Assembly (NCBI GenBank): GCA_030867875.1
Contig: JAOWCC010000577.1
Coordinates: 79,589,740 to 79,653,739, forward strand
Length of the DNA stretch: 64,000 bases
Reading direction: 5' to 3'
DNA from: Actinernus sp. WN-2022
Taxonomy: Eukaryota; Cnidaria; Anthozoa; Actiniaria; Actinernidae
Position 1 is the stretch's first letter, and each line of letters begins with the position of its first letter. Below the pieces are notes generated by a model that was not told where the DNA came from, ran no database searches, and saw only the letters and a list, made by a program, of their open reading frames with translations. Made by a program: the position numbers and the translations under genes. This document shows, piece after piece, positions 54,171 through 64,000 of the stretch.

Positions 54171-54404
54171 TCACATCGGCTTTCCAAACGTCCTGTGATG
54201 TGATATTCGTTCGTGGTGGATGGGATCCTTCTTTTTCGTAGCAATTAAAACTATTGCAGTAATGTTTCCCATGACGGCAAATAAGGCGATAATTCCAAGG
54301 ATGACCCAATAGTTCATGTTAGGAATGGAAGAGGACGCCGACCCAGAATCTGAACTATTATTCGTCATTGTTTCGACGGCTGTGAGACTTCGATCCTCAG
54401 CCAA
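54171..54404 (-). CDS. GPCR-like first exon: N-terminus and transmembrane helix 1
   Basis: The 77-codon minus-strand frame starts with a Ser/Asn-rich extracellular-type N-terminus containing an NNSS glycosylation sequon. One hydrophobic helix (YWVILGIIALFAVMGNITAI, continuing VLIA) follows, and then a TKKK basic stop-transfer. GN followed by hydrophobics is the conserved class A GPCR helix 1 signature (residue 1.50 Asn). After TKKK the frame goes on for 20 residues (DPIHHERISHHRTFGKPM) that do not resemble intracellular loop 1/helix 2, so this is either an exon end, a truncated receptor pseudogene or an unrelated single-pass protein. No other helices were found nearby. Confidence 0.4.
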   Translation of the reverse strand: MAEDRSLTAVETMTNNSSDSGSASSSIPNMNYWVILGIIALFAVMGNITAIVLIATKKKDPIHHERISHHRTFGKPM

Positions 54405-55599
54405 AATCTACCAGGGAAAAACGACGGACTTCTCGAATTCTGAAAGCGGCCCAGAAAATGTAACTGATTATGTATGTTTCGTTCTAGAGATTAAAACGAC
54501 CTTCAAAACTCAGCGAGCGCTCACAAAATCGATGTTTCGCTGCCGTTTAATTTATAGTCATTACTTTTTGTTATGGAAATGTATGGCAATGGTTAGCATT
54601 GTTAAAACAACTCCGAGAGGAAGCCTGCTGTGTTATGATTGGCTTGAGTCAATTGTAAGGTGAGTTGAACGCAAACATTAAATAATTCGTAGTTCAAATG
54701 TCTATCGAATGTTTTCAAGTTTTCTAAATCTACGTATTTGTTTCGTTAGCTTTGACGGAATCAAATATCCGCAACAGGGCGGCAAATCTAATCCTAATAT
54801 CCTCGCTAGGTCTTTGGTCTTTTTAAATACAGTTGTTCGGCTATGAACCCATGACAGCTGAGTGCCTGCCAGTTTAGAGCGTCAGTGAATCAATGAATAT
54901 GAACGTCAGATTTATCATTCGTCGGTAAATATCGGCGGTATACAGTACTCTGAGATGGTGGTCTGATAAACACATTAAATTGGAAGACTTTCAGTCGACC
55001 ATGAGTTTATCATCCAACGCCTGACTGTGTACGGAAACTAGTTGCCGGAAATTGCGTTTATAAAGGTAGATTTTGGTTTGTCAAAATAAAGAGAAGCCAT
55101 GTAAAAAACAAGGAAATAAGAAAACAAAATAATTGTTCATGGAACGACTTTACCGGTTCATAATGTCCAGGGTATTTACTCGTATGGGATTTTAGTTATT
55201 AGATAGTTGGAAGGATCGCGAAGATCTGTATGAATCGCGCGGCTGTTGTAGAATCGCACTATGTGTATTAAACGTGCGTTCACTTCACAATCAGCTCCGC
55301 ATGTTCAATCTGCCATATATTTCAATTCTGGCTGACTGACTTCATTAGATGTTCCTGATCTCTGTCATGCTTCAGTAGATATTGCTGCGAAGATAACATA
55401 TTTTCTGATGCACTTGTTTCGTCGGAAACATTCATAGCAACGTCATTTCGTTTCGTTTCGATTCGACTCTTACTATCTATCTTTACTGCTGCAAAAAATA
55501 TCGCTAATGGAATAACACGCTACAGGGGGGAGGAACGATTTTACATGCTAGTGGGAGCGATTGAATTCAGCTTATTTGAAAACATGGTAACTGAAGTAT
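54405..55599. other. Intergenic, nothing recognised
   Basis: Might include the promoter of the minus-strand GPCR-like exon. The plus-strand frame at 54316-54663 is a shadow of it. Confidence 0.4.
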
Positions 55600-57385
55600 T
55601 TGAGACTACGTATTGTGGAATATGGTCCATCCATTGTCAGAAACCACCCCACGCGTGCGCACTCTAAAGCGACGGGTTTGGATAAAATCTCTGCTAGACT
55701 TTTCCGTATATGTCCCGACTTGATAGCGGAATCCCTTTGTGCTATTTTCAACTGCTCAATTACTACAGGTATATTTCCAGATGAATGGAAATGTGCTAAG
55801 GTAATTCCATTGTTCAAACAGGGACAGCGTAGAGATTTGGACAATTATCGTCCCATATCAATAATTCCAGTAATAGCAAAAGTTTTCGAGAGGATTGTTT
55901 ATAATCAAGTTCATGATTTTCTAATCGAAAACAAATTGCTATCTGACAGTCAATCGGGTTTTCGGAGTCTTCACTCTACGGTGACTGCCCTTCTTGAGGC
56001 CACCAACAACTGGGCCTACAATATCGATCGTGGCAATGTGAATGCCGTCGTATTTCTAGATCTTAAAAAAGCATTCGATACAGTAGACCATGGGATTTTG
56101 CTATCAAAGCTTAACGCATACGGGTTTGGGGGGAAAGCAAGTAATTGGTTTAAGTCATACCTTTATGAGCGCAATCAAAAGTGTTTTGTGAATGGGCAAC
56201 TTTCTAGTACCCGTTCTCTGCGCTGTGGAATTCCACAAGGGACAATTTTAGGTCCTTTGCTTTTCCTCATCTACATAAATGACTTACCAAATTGTCTTGC
56301 ACACTCCCAGCCCCGTATGTATGCGGATGATACTCATTTAACATTTGCAAGTAATAATGTAGATGACATTAATTATTATGTCAATCAAGACCTTGCAAGC
56401 GTTAATCATTGGCTTGTCGCTAACAAGCTTACCTTAAACCAATCAAAAACAGAGTTTATGGTTATCGGGTCACGACAAAGATTATCCACGTTTCAATCAG
56501 CTCCAATCCTGGCAATCGATGGCGTCCCTATAAAGCAGGTGCCTCACACAAAATCACTTGGTGTGCATATTGACCAAAATCTATCATGGAATGTGCACAT
56601 CAAGGGGTTGACTAAAAAGATTGCTTCTGGAATTGGAGCCCTGAAACGTGTAAGAAATTGTGTTCCTGATAAAACCATGCATTCAATCTACAATTCCCTT
56701 ATTCAACCACATTTCAATTATTGTTGCATTGTCTGGGATAGTTGTAGCATAACTTGTGCTACTAAGCTTCAAAAGTTGCAAAATCGAGCTGCAAGGGTCT
56801 TATCGTTCTCCAACTATGACGCTGATGCCGATATTCTGATTGAGAGGTTTGGTTGAAAAAAACTCGCTTCGCAACGAAAATTTCAAACCGCAGTCATGGT
56901 CTACAAATCAATGAATGGTCTTGCCCCAGACTATATGCGGTCCATGTTTACATATCGTAATGTTACCTCTTATTCTTTGAGAGACACCGAGGGCAAACTG
57001 GCTATTCCTATGCCCCGCACAAATTATCTTAAGGATAGCTTTGGTTATAAGGGTGCGGTGCTGTGGGATAGCCTCTCAGTCGGGTTGCGGCAAGCAAATA
57101 ATCTTAGCAGTTTTCGAGCGGGCTGTTTTGAACAAGTCTAACTGTTATTCTAAAGTCTTATTTTTATTCTTAACTTTTATAATATATTATATGTAATGCA
57201 CGGCTCTCATGGAAAGCAGGTACTAAACTTAGCATTATTTAAAATTAGATTATTATTATTATAGTAGTTATGATTAGATGTTATTATTTATTTTTATTTA
57301 CATTATCATTACTTATTTATTTATTTATTTTTAAATCCTTATGAGATATTCCGTGGGTAAATAAAGTTATACATTCCCCCCGGGT
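55600..57385 (+). pseudogene. CR1/L2/Jockey-like LINE reverse transcriptase, nearly intact, 5'-truncated
   Basis: A 418-codon frame (55600-56856) covers the entire catalytic core: KATGLDKIS block, NYRPISIIPVIAKVFERIV, QSGFRSLHST, motif A VFLDLKKAFDTVDH, GIPQGTILGPLLFL, motif C MYADDTHL, SLGVHIDQNLSW, and a C-terminal LQNRAARVL. The frame breaks near 56853 and continues 56896-57141 (MVYKSMNGLAP ... SFRAGCF). An AT-rich 3' UTR with AATAAAG runs to about 57385. The endonuclease domain is missing. It copies RNA into DNA at the target site; this copy would be inactive. Confidence 0.92.
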
Positions 57386-57423
57386 TGAGTAAAAGTCTAT
57401 ACTCTATACTGAATGAGTTAACT

Positions 57424-58095
57424 ATTTAGAGATGTTCAAGGTTTTTATTTCCACAAAACAGAACAATCATTACATTTAGGACATGCGACACAAATATTTG
57501 CTAATGTGGAGGAGCACAAGCATAAAACCACAAGGGTTACCAAAGCTGCTTTTTTCCCCACATATTTTATTTTATATTAAACAAATAAATTACACGAATA
57601 TTTGTTTTTAACATTACAATATATATATTAAAAGCTGCTTATGCTCCTAGAAAATGAATAGACAAATACAGGGTATATAAAAGTGAATGTAGACAGTGCA
57701 CTAGAACTGGTATAAGAGTTTGTGTGAACTAGACTGAAACAGAAATAAATGTCTTTAAAAAAATAAGATTAAAGTTAATAGAGTTTAGGTGTAGCTACTA
57801 GAAAGAGCACAAATAGCAAATAGCGCAAACGACAGCTGCAAATGGCAATTTATCATTAATACACAAGAGCAAGATCTAATATATATTTTTTGTAATTATT
57901 TTGAAAGATTTCAAGCAAGGCGATTGTTTTATGTCTAAAGGTATACTGTTCCAAGTCTTTGAGGCTGCAAATTTTACACTGAATTTTCCATAATTTAGGT
58001 TCGCTCTAGGTTCAAATTGTACTCTCGCTGTGACTGGCATATGATCCTTCCATAAGGGAAGCAAATATATATTTAGCTCTTTTTGTTTACTCATA
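57424..58095 (-). pseudogene. LINE 3' part, same family as 29437-30815
   Basis: The minus-strand frame 58094-57876 ends RANLNYGKFSVKFAASKTWN and FKIITKNIY, nearly identical to the copy at 30 kb. It is followed by the same 3' UTR (CACATTAGCAAATATTTG, TGTTCTGTTTTGTGGAAAT), ending at about 57424. 5'-truncated. Confidence 0.88.
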
Positions 58096-58199
58096 GTTTA
58101 GCCTACTAAGCCCTATAGCCAGTGAGAAAAGAGCTATTAAGCTTAAGTGATTGTCATAGAGCCTGAGTATATGCTGCGTACAGCCTCTTGTATTGATTA

Positions 58200-59135
58200 A
58201 AAACGGAAAATCCGGCATTGTAGCTGGCTTTACCAGTGCTCTAACTTGAAACTAAAAAATCCCTTTTGTTTGAAAATTGGAAAACCGGGTCGTTGTAGAT
58301 GACTTTACTCAAGAGAAGATGAGGTAAGAGAATGAATCCCAATGCCCAATGATAATCTTTCAAATCTATTTTTAGTTTCACAACACGTGATGTAAGTTAT
58401 TTTTGCTGGTATAGGGTACCCTCGTTGGTTCCCATTGTTTATATCCCCTGGGTCCGCATAGCATCGATATAAATCACCCCTTAGCACAAGAGCGCCAATT
58501 TACGTGTATTTCTTAAAGTAACCAGGCTGTCCTGTTAATTTAAAAATATATTTCAAATTATCATTGGAACAGACCCATGTATGGGGGTTCGTTCTCTTGC
58601 CTCATTCTCTCTAGCTTGCTTTACTCTAAACTTCAAAGGGGAAAAATCAGGCTTTGTACATGGCTTTATTTTGTTTGAAGATTCGGAAATCAGGCCGTTT
58701 GTAGATGGATTTACATCGTTTGAACATAGGAAAATCGGGTTTCGTAGATATGGCTTTACTCTGAATTAAGATAGGAAAATCAGGCTTTCTATATGGCTTA
58801 TACTTTGCTCAATTGAAGCTTCTTAGATGTCTTTTCCCTGGCGGTTTGAAAATGGAAAGGTCGGGCATTACCATAAATTTAAATGGAAAACATTGTGCTA
58901 GATGGCTTTATTATAAACTGAATAAAATGGAAAATCAGGCTTTGTAGATGGCATTACTTTGGTTTGAATATTCGAAAATCGGGCTTTTACTTACCGATTT
59001 TCCCATTTTCAAACAAAGTAAAGTCATCTACAAATCCCAATTTTCCATTTCCAAACAATGTAAAGCCATCTACAAATCCCAATTTTCCCATTTCCAAACA
59101 ATGTAAAGACATCTACAAAGCCCGATTTTCGTTAT
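58200..59135. repeat. ~44-bp repeat array that switches strand
   Basis: Units of the form GGAAAATC.GGCTTTGTAGATGGCTTTACTTTGTTTGAA, in varying quality, run on the plus strand at about 58205-58310 and 58635-58990. From about 58998 to 59130 three units are inverted. An open frame at 58581-58769 is repeat-derived. Confidence 0.85.
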
Positions 59136-60120
59136 AACCATGCAGGCTCGTAATAATGGGGTTCCGGCTGACTGTATTGTATTTAGTGGTGAACATTGCC
59201 GATTACTTAGGGTTTAGATACTTCCATGTGCTGAGTATCAAATCAAGAAAACGCGTGAAACCAGTTTTGCTGGGGCATTGGCCAATGAAAATTATCGTCA
59301 CATTCAGTACACGTGGTCTCGCCTGGAGTACTAGATTATCCAATCAGGGACGAGGCTCGTGTTCACATGAAAGTGCGATTCTCAGCGGATAGTAACACCA
59401 AAGGCTCTTCGTTTACTTACTTATCTCTCCTCTTCTCTCGAGCTCTCCCCTAGTATTCGCCTTCTACTTCCTCGAGCTGAAGATATAGACAAATAAACGA
59501 ACCCTGGCGATTTTGGCCATGGAGTCATTTATGCCCACCATGCACATTTTCCTTTTTATTAAAGACAGTAGTTGTTGTACATCTCCAAGAATAAACTTTA
59601 CAATCGAAAACCAGAAAACTGAACGAAACTATTGCAGATGGAAATGAAATTCCGTTACTTAAACTTAGCACAAGCAAGGTTTTTCTTTAGGCAACTTGAA
59701 CAAGATTGTAATCAATTGTTTCACGACAACGGGTCACATGCGACCGAGTTTCCAAGGATTTCTTTTTATTGGATTAAAACAAAACAATTAAAAGAAATTA
59801 AAAGTAAACTTTGCTTACTTTGTTGGTATGTTGTCCTTGTATAATGTTAGCTATTTCTGGGCAGTTGTTTGAGCGAGATGAACGTGGAGTTTCGGTTTGA
59901 ATCAAACACTTTCCTCGTCGCCTGTCAGCTGGTCACTTGAAGAGTCGAAAATCACTTTGAACTTTCTCAAATCACCCTAAGATCCATTAGCAGAGGCACA
60001 TATGATCAGTCTATACATACATTTTCATTTCTATTCCACTCTTCAATTTTACCGTCAAAAGAAAGGCATTTGTCACCGTAAGTCCGTAGCTTTGTAGTTT
60101 GTTGCACCCGCTTGGCGATA
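59136..60120. other. Intergenic, nothing recognised
   Basis: No supported feature. Confidence 0.4.
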
Positions 60121-60141
60121 TCAGACAGACAGACAGACAGA
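60121..60141. repeat. (AGAC)n microsatellite
   Basis: Five tandem copies of AGAC next to the 3' end of the minus-strand LINE, probably its tail. Confidence 0.9.
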
Positions 60142-60144
60142 AGT

Positions 60145-60720
60145 ATTTTATTGGCACTTTGCAAAGAACGCTTTACATCAGTGTGAGTCCAATAATCATT
60201 ATAGATGTGTCAGTTGGGAATAGGTATTTAGGTATTACTGATTCAAAGTTTGCGATCTAATGCAAACTAAGGCAGTCATAAATATATTTCGCTGCTATCT
60301 TCGTAATTTTGGGGTCTGAGTTAAGAACTATAGATAAAAGGTGATTATCGGATACATTTGTTGCACGTATATTTAAAATATTCATTAGGAAAGCATAGCA
60401 TTATGTCCTTAAAACCAGATACTTCCTACATTTCAGAGCAAAATGGATCATTTCATCCTCGATTTCGGTTTTACACAAAGGGCAGAATCTTTCATTAACA
60501 GGTTTATAAATATGGCCGTGAATACCTTCCTCAGTTCTATTTCTAACTGGTGATTACTTATTCTGAGCTTTGTCAATGCAATTCTATGCTTCACATTTTG
60601 TATGGCATTAAGGTAATGCTCAGATTCATATGTTTTGTTGAATGTTCTATAGGTTCTCGATTTGTTACTTTGATCTGCGTTACATCTAGTATCATCAAAT
60701 ATTGTGTTGTATTCCAAGGG
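60145..60720 (-). pseudogene. LINE reverse transcriptase C-terminal finger region
   Basis: The minus-strand frame 60717-60448 includes NAIQNVKHRIALTKLRISNHQLEIE, and in a neighbouring frame the Cys finger with FCPLCKTEIEDEMI-like sequence (about 60450-60490), typical of the C-terminus of cnidarian and other Jockey/RTE-like LINEs. The 3' side ends at an (AGAC)n microsatellite (60121-60141). Confidence 0.7.
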
Positions 60721-60899
60721 GGAAAAAAGTAATGAAGGTATTCTTACAAACCAGAATTTCCATGAAATTTATGAAAATCAACGCGAATTGATAGATGATT
60801 TGCTCCAAATCAAGACTTCGTTTGCCAACTTTGAGCTCAAACCTGTACCCGGTACCGCCGCACATTTCACTACGTCAACCAATCAATGTTTATAAATAG

Positions 60900-61540
60900 C
60901 TACAAGAAGAAATTGGAGCCGAGTCGAAGCAACTAACTTTCTTTTTGAATGTATGTGGAACAGCAAGCTTATTGGAAGAATCTCTGAGATTATAATTTGT
61001 CAGTTCATTGTGAGGTATGAATTTGGACCAGAGGCGCCAAGATGCCGGTTGTCAATCAGTGAAGGTAAATCCCACCAGGTCAAAGTTGAAGTTACCAATA
61101 CCACAAATCATGATATTGTTCTTAGGAAACGGACAGTTCTGGGGAAACTACAGCTTGTTCGCTCAGTCACGCCAGCTGAGGTACGCGAGAATCAGTGGTC
61201 GGAGTGTAACAACATGTCTGACAACCGAGGAAAGGAAACTCCAATCGGGCCGAGCGATTGGGGAACGAGAGGATTCGAGAAGAAGCTGAGTCGTTCGCCA
61301 GAGATGGAAATGATGTAGGTACAATTCATGATTTAGAGCTAAACATCCAGCTATTAGATTTAACACCTGTACAGAAAACCTACATGTCAGTACCCAGACC
61401 CCTTCGCACAGAAGTTCAGAATTATGTCGAAGACCTGCTGAATAGAGGTTGAATAAAAAAAATCAATATCACCTTACTCATCTCCGGTGATCTGTGTACG
61501 TAAGAAAGACGGCCCACTGTATTCACCGTAATCAGATATA
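60900..61540 (+). pseudogene. Ty3/Gypsy pol fragment (spacer between protease and reverse transcriptase)
   Basis: Two frames together read VEVTNTTNHDIVLRKRTVLG, KLQLVRSVTPAEV, then LELNIQLLDLTPVQKTYMSV and TEVQNYVEDLLNRG, followed by a shifted remnant of SPVxCVRKKDG. This is the connection between the protease and the start of the reverse transcriptase of Gypsy elements. It is a different family from the copy at 23.6 kb. No LTR was recognised. Confidence 0.75.
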
Positions 61541-62734
61541 GTAGTGTTATATTTCAAGGTTACAAGACCCGTGTTAAAAATAGAAATAGATTTCTTGTGG
61601 CAAAGTGTGTATGGTGTTCTGGGTTGCGGGAACGGCGTAACACATATCTAGATATATGACTTTATTTCACATTTAGAACGAAACCCTAAATATTCACAAG
61701 CGATATAGCTATTAGCTAAAGGAAAAGTTACATGTATGCTACAATAGACATAATAGCACCTGTGCTTGGACAGTGAAGTTAGATAGAATATCATCAGTCC
61801 ATGAATTTTACTGAAAAGCATTGATTTCCAGAAATGCTGAAAAGTATGGGTTGGTAAACCCTGCTAAACCGAATTGTTTTCTAAAATGGAAAAAAGAACT
61901 TCAATTAATATTGTAATACTTTTGACCAAGTTAAGTTCAGAGACAGTTTTATGTGAAGTTGATTTATAATTACTGGGAGCAGGTGTAATTGCTACGCCTT
62001 TTGCAGGAAACAGTCATGTGCTGGTATAATTGCTGGTTTTCACGCAATCTCCAGAGATTCAAATGACAAAGGGCATGGCGGCCATGTTGGTGCCCCAATA
62101 AAAGAAGCTAACGAGGAATCTATTGTTTAAGGGCACCAACATGGCGGCCATGACGTCAAGTGAATGCCAGCAATACTTTGTTAACGAAAGACGTTGCCAT
62201 GGATGCTGGATGGCAATCTATCTTAGAAAGGTCGACACTGAGTCGATTGGAGGTGGAAAATAGCATTTTCAAATAGGTTTTGCTGACAACACTACCGATC
62301 TCATACACCCTATACATAAACGACATTTTGATTACAACTGGATTTCTCCTGTCGGCAATGAATATTTGTGAAAACCAACATTGTCACGTAAAAGAACATG
62401 CAAAAATAAGTAATCCTGTGAAATTTGAGTGTCTTAAGTTACATTTAACAGAGTAATAAACATTTGAAATAAGAGAGATTTGTATGAAAATAGTCAGTCA
62501 TGGCCCTACCAGCCTCGCTTTCATGTTATTCCTGAGCCTCAAACGGTAATAACTTTGGAGAAATTTGTTCTAAAACTATTAAATTGCATATGATGAATAA
62601 CTTGTATTTGCTCTTTCAGGTTACAGTGCCATTTTTTCTAAATGTATGTAAATTAGGTTCCAGCTTTATGCATAGGGTCTATACAAGTGCCTTTAAATAT
62701 ATGAATTAAGATTTGTTTGCCATCTAGTACTGTT
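61541..62734. other. Intergenic with one perfect hairpin
   Basis: Arms 62074-62095 and 62131-62152 are exactly complementary (22 bp, CATGGCGGCCATGTTGGTG...), with a 35-base loop. Nothing else recognised. Confidence 0.5.
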
Positions 62735-62880
62735 TCAGTTTCAGTTTAATTTATTTGCCACAAATATAAATAGTACGTAATCTTACAAAGATTAAAATAA
62801 GTGGCGGGGTAGCCCAAGAGAAACCATAAAGGCTTGTAAGGTTCTGGGCCACCTCGTTACAATTAATATTGGTTAATAAA
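62735..62880 (-). mobile_element. LINE 3' UTR tail
   Basis: On the minus strand: GCCTTTATGGTTTCTCTTGG, GATTACGTACTATTTATATT and a TGGCAAATAAATTAAACTGA end with AAACTG repeats, the usual form of a CR1-like 3' terminus. Confidence 0.5.
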
Positions 62881-63114
62881 TTGATTGAGGCGGCAAGAGC
62901 AACACGCTACTGTTATGTACTTGGGATCTAACCGAACAATGACTGGACGCCATCTTGAACTACGACGACGCGCCTTTAATTGAATCACGTGACATATCAA
63001 GTTGCATACATAATACATTATATTATAACCACGTGATTGCATTCCTGAGAAAGGTCCATCCATTATATATAAATGATCACGAGCATGAGTAGCGAATCAA
63101 TAGACATAGTGAGC

Positions 63115-63267
63115 TTGCTTGTTTGTTGTTCCATTTCAGACCACCTGACGTTTCCCTTGAGTAATGCTTTTTTGTTTTTCAATTTCTATAATTGGAAAAC
63201 AAGGCACTGAATTATCTGGAGAACTATCACGTGGTCTGAAATGGGGCAACAAACAGGCAAGCTAAAT
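63115..63267. mobile_element. MITE, same family as 42151-42625 without the nested insert
   Basis: Inverted ends GCTTGCTTGTTTGTTGTTCC / GGGGCAACAAACAGGCAAGC. The interior has CCTTGAGTAATG at the point where the 42-kb copy carries its 282-bp insert. Confidence 0.8.
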
Positions 63268-63379
63268 AGGTTTATTATCTGGCTTACCTAGTACAAACCA
63301 TGTGACACAAAAATATGCTAGCACTCCATGGACTACATGTGTTCACATATTCATAGGTGGACCGAGTTAAGGCCACTCA

Positions 63380-64000
63380 GGGCCTCTTGTATACTGCAAG
63401 TGAGGAAACGACATAGAAAGAGTGCATCCACTGGAGTTCGAACCCGGACTCCTCCGCCTGCTTGTACTATCTCTTGCTCACTACACTACTGAGTAATCAC
63501 TGCCAGCAAAACGAATAATAAGCCACCTATGCTCGGAATAGTTATACACAACAATCAAACGGTAAACAGTACTTGCTAATGTTTGAAAAGAAGCGTATGT
63601 AATCAGTAAATGTCGGTTTAGCCATTCGCACGAGAAAAAAATTCAAACACTCATGTTCGTGTTTCATCTCGGGTTTCATTTGTTTTTCAATATTTGGAAC
63701 CCCTGATAAAACATTCCACTCGTGTTTGAAATAGTACTTCTCAAACTCATTAATAATTCATGAGATAGTCATCCAATGGAGGAACTGTATTTGGTCACAT
63801 GCATGGGTCTTGATACCGGGTGAAACCCTTGTGTTTGATCATGTTTCCAACCCCAGTGATCAATATTTCTTAATCATCATATTCATGAACCATTAACTAA
63901 TTACATACTGATAAACTACAAGTAAGGAGCGAAGAAGTAAAGAAATAAAGAATGACATAGAAAGAAAAAGTCTGCCTTCTCATTACCATTTGACTGTTGT
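63380..64000. repeat. Dispersed repeat, copy 2 (runs off the window)
   Basis: Matches 52330-53140 in pieces. It includes a minus-strand tRNA-like SINE head (about 63425-63505) with B box GGTTCGAACTCC and an A-box-like TCAGTAGTGTAGTGAGC. The copy continues past the window end. Confidence 0.8.

Noticed and set aside
54316..54663. 115-codon plus-strand frame
   Set aside because: Largely antisense to the GPCR-like minus-strand exon, which has the stronger protein signature.
58581..58769. 62-codon frame with repeated GFVDGFTLF-like peptides
   Set aside because: Encoded by the 44-bp repeat array, with no start context.

Overview
The window is a repeat-rich, AT-rich invertebrate nuclear sequence. 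Non-LTR (CR1/L2/Jockey-like) and Ty3/Gypsy retroelements, many foldback and inverted-repeat DNA transposons, tRNA-derived SINE heads, and a host-like gene start with GT-AG introns all point to a metazoan. The Polinton protein families match ones I remember as common in hexacorals and sea anemones, so an anthozoan cnidarian is my best guess. That attribution is inference from memory, not a search.

The centrepiece (about 5.8-18.4 kb) is a degenerate Polinton/Maverick, an endogenous virus-like DNA transposon. Left to right it holds: a TFIIB-like transcription factor (+, broken); a membrane protein of 201 aa (-); a small conserved protein (-, broken); a ~596-aa protein with a duplicated N-terminal module and a C-terminal membrane anchor (+, intact); an acidic/coiled-coil protein with a hydrophobic tail (-, split); a double-jelly-roll-type major capsid protein (+, broken); an A32-like packaging ATPase (+, C-terminus deleted); two small membrane proteins (+); a retrovirus-type integrase (+, one frameshift); and a protein-primed type B DNA polymerase (-, one nonsense codon and one frameshift). 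I found no protease and no convincing left terminal repeat. A self-inverted 278-bp structure with AG...CT ends lies just beyond the polymerase start. The TFIIB-like gene is the most unusual passenger.

The left flank (1-5.8 kb) has a partial coding end at the window edge, a possible EF-hand-like exon and two LINE remnants. From 18.4 to 23.6 kb there are two tandem arrays, both with a period near 88 bp, and a nearly complete 1.16-kb foldback. From 23.6 to 28.8 kb lies a damaged Ty3/Gypsy pol with a 3' LTR, interrupted by a 2.06-kb MULE-like element (9-bp target duplication) that itself carries a LINE tail. From 29 to 34.6 kb several LINE pieces alternate with a 9-bp minisatellite, and a two-exon host-like gene start sits between them at 32.4 kb. 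At 36.7-39.4 kb an unknown coding region is split by a 1.97-kb TTAA-flanked foldback.

From 40 to 64 kb the sequence is mostly intergenic: MITEs, satellites, a 2.95-kb element with a 6-bp target duplication (49.3-52.2 kb), an orphan GPCR-like first exon (54.2 kb), a well-preserved LINE reverse transcriptase (55.6-57.1 kb), a second Gypsy fragment (61 kb) and a dispersed repeat present twice (52.3-53.1 and 63.4-64.0 kb). All functional statements come from motif reading. No database search was possible.
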